From Bradyrhizobium canariense (GTDB lineage Bacteria; Pseudomonadota; Alphaproteobacteria; Rhizobiales; Xanthobacteraceae): DNA of 64,000 nt. The translations under genes and the position numbers were made by a program. How positions within the stretch are numbered: the stretch's first letter is position 1; the number at the start of each line of letters is the position of its first letter. The stretch lies in assembly GCF_018130465.1 (NCBI RefSeq), contig NZ_JAFCKJ010000016.1, positions 124,001-188,000 on the forward strand. The letters are read 5' to 3'. Under the pieces are notes generated by a model. The model made no database searches, was not told the DNA's origin, and worked only from the letters and a program-made list of their open reading frames with translations. Shown here one piece after another: positions 63,267 through 64,000 of the stretch.

Positions 63267-64000
63267 ATGAAGTTTTTGCAAATGGCGAAGTTTGGCAATC
63301 CCACAGAGGTGGTTGAAGTTGTCGAAAGCGATCCACCCCCACCGCCCGCAGCAAATGAAGCCACGGTCGCAGTCGAATACTCAGCGATCGGTCCCGCTGA
63401 ACTTCTGATGATCCGTGGCAGGTATGGGATCAGGCCACAGCCGCCGGCGCCGCTCGGCAACGAAGCTATTGGACGCGTTGTCGCCGTTGGAGCCTCGGTT
63501 AAAAATGTAAAGACTGGCGATCGTGTCGCCATTCCGACCGGACTTCCCGTGTGGAGGCAGGCCATAACGGTCGCGGCCGCCGATCTCATCGTCTTGTCTG
63601 AGCAAGCCGATCCCCAACAGCTGTCAATGCTTCGGATCAATCCGCTGACAGCGGCATTGCTCTTAACCGAGTATGTCGAACTCGGCAAGGACGACTGGAT
63701 CATCCAGAACGCCGGCAATTCCGGTGTGGGGCGCAGCGTCATTGCGTTTGCACGGGAGTTCGGACTGCGCTCGGTAAGCCTCGTGCGCAGATCCGAACTC
63801 GTGGATGAGCTCAAGTCAGCCGGAGCTGACATCGTGCTTGTCGATGGACCGGACGTTGCGAAGCAGGTCGCAGCGGCGACCGGCAAGGCTGGAATCAAGC
63901 TGGGCATCGACGGCGTGGGTGGCGACTCCTCGCACTCGGTTGCGTCTTGCCTAACGTCGAACGCCAAGATGGTTGCCTATGGCGGCATCAGCGGAAAGCC
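63267..64000 (+). CDS. MDR-family oxidoreductase (2-enoyl reductase-like), cut by the window end
   Basis: The first 244 codons of a medium-chain dehydrogenase/reductase. FLQMAKFGNPTEVVEVVESD, LMIRGRYGIRPQPPAPLGNE and GRVVAVGASVKNVKTGDRV form the GroES-like domain. The cofactor domain has WIIQNAGNSGVGRSVIAFA and GIKLGIDGVGGDSS. There are no structural-zinc cysteines, as in trans-2-enoyl-CoA reductase and quinone reductase types. The ATG at 63267 has CGGAGG a few bases before it. It diverges from the HxlR gene. The C-terminal third lies outside the window. Confidence 0.9.
   Translation, partial: MKFLQMAKFGNPTEVVEVVESDPPPPPAANEATVAVEYSAIGPAELLMIRGRYGIRPQPPAPLGNEAIGRVVAVGASVKNVKTGDRVAIPTGLPVWRQAITVAAADLIVLSEQADPQQLSMLRINPLTAALLLTEYVELGKDDWIIQNAGNSGVGRSVIAFAREFGLRSVSLVRRSELVDELKSAGADIVLVDGPDVAKQVAAATGKAGIKLGIDGVGGDSSHSVASCLTSNAKMVAYGGISGK

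Overview
The window looks like a chromosomal segment of a high-GC alphaproteobacterium of the Bradyrhizobium/Rhodopseudomonas type. The evidence is protein style (Mrp, DusA, Omp25-like porin, DUF1289, TTT and TRAP binding proteins), a typical intergenic palindrome beside mrp, and base composition. No rRNA or tRNA gene was found. Assignments rest on reading motifs and remembered families, not on searches.

Bases 1-10.1 kb look like ordinary backbone: a TRAP binding protein, mrp, a VOC protein, a 3-hydroxyisobutyrate dehydrogenase relative, an NhaD-type antiporter, a sensor kinase, a DUF1289 protein, a retropepsin-like protease, an outer-membrane protein and dusA. At 10.1 kb dusA lacks a normal 5' end (only a TTG start) and faces a tyrosine recombinase across an array of five GTGCACAC repeats. 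I read this as the left end of an integrated element; its right end was not seen.

From 11.3 kb to the end is accessory, catabolic and partly decaying DNA. Module A (about 12-31 kb) has a ten-gene leftward run: a phenylacetyl-CoA-epoxidase-like oxygenase (paaA-, paaD-N-, paaB-, paaC-like genes plus a separate zinc ribbon matching the C-terminus of PaaD), a CoA ligase, a solute-binding protein, a thiolase, a FadB/FadJ-type enzyme and a saccharopine-dehydrogenase-like reductase. A TetR regulator lies beside it, and three copies of one operator palindrome lie at its own promoter, beside the oxygenase operon and before an isomerase/SDR pair at 15 kb. Module B (31-43 kb) is another leftward run: Rieske oxygenase alpha/beta, rhodanese, enoyl-CoA hydratase, thiolase-like/DUF35 pair, CoA ligase, NIPSNAP fragment, CaiB transferase, SDR and GST, with a LysR regulator and a divergent MFS transporter. 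It suggests uptake, ring oxidation, CoA activation and side-chain cleavage of an aromatic acid.

Between 42.9 and 46.2 kb lies debris: an IS3-family transposase tail, an oxidoreductase tail, two frameshifted genes and a hydratase stub. Module C (46-55.5 kb) has a hydrolase, an MFS transporter and a GntR regulator facing GST, CaiB, carboxymuconolactone-decarboxylase-like, amidohydrolase and hydratase genes; the acyl-CoA dehydrogenases that follow are broken. Module D (55.6-61.8 kb) has LysR facing an HD-domain gene, two TTT binding proteins without membrane partners, a lipase-like protein and an enolase-superfamily enzyme. The window ends with an HxlR regulator and a divergent MDR oxidoreductase cut by the edge, separated by twin operator palindromes.
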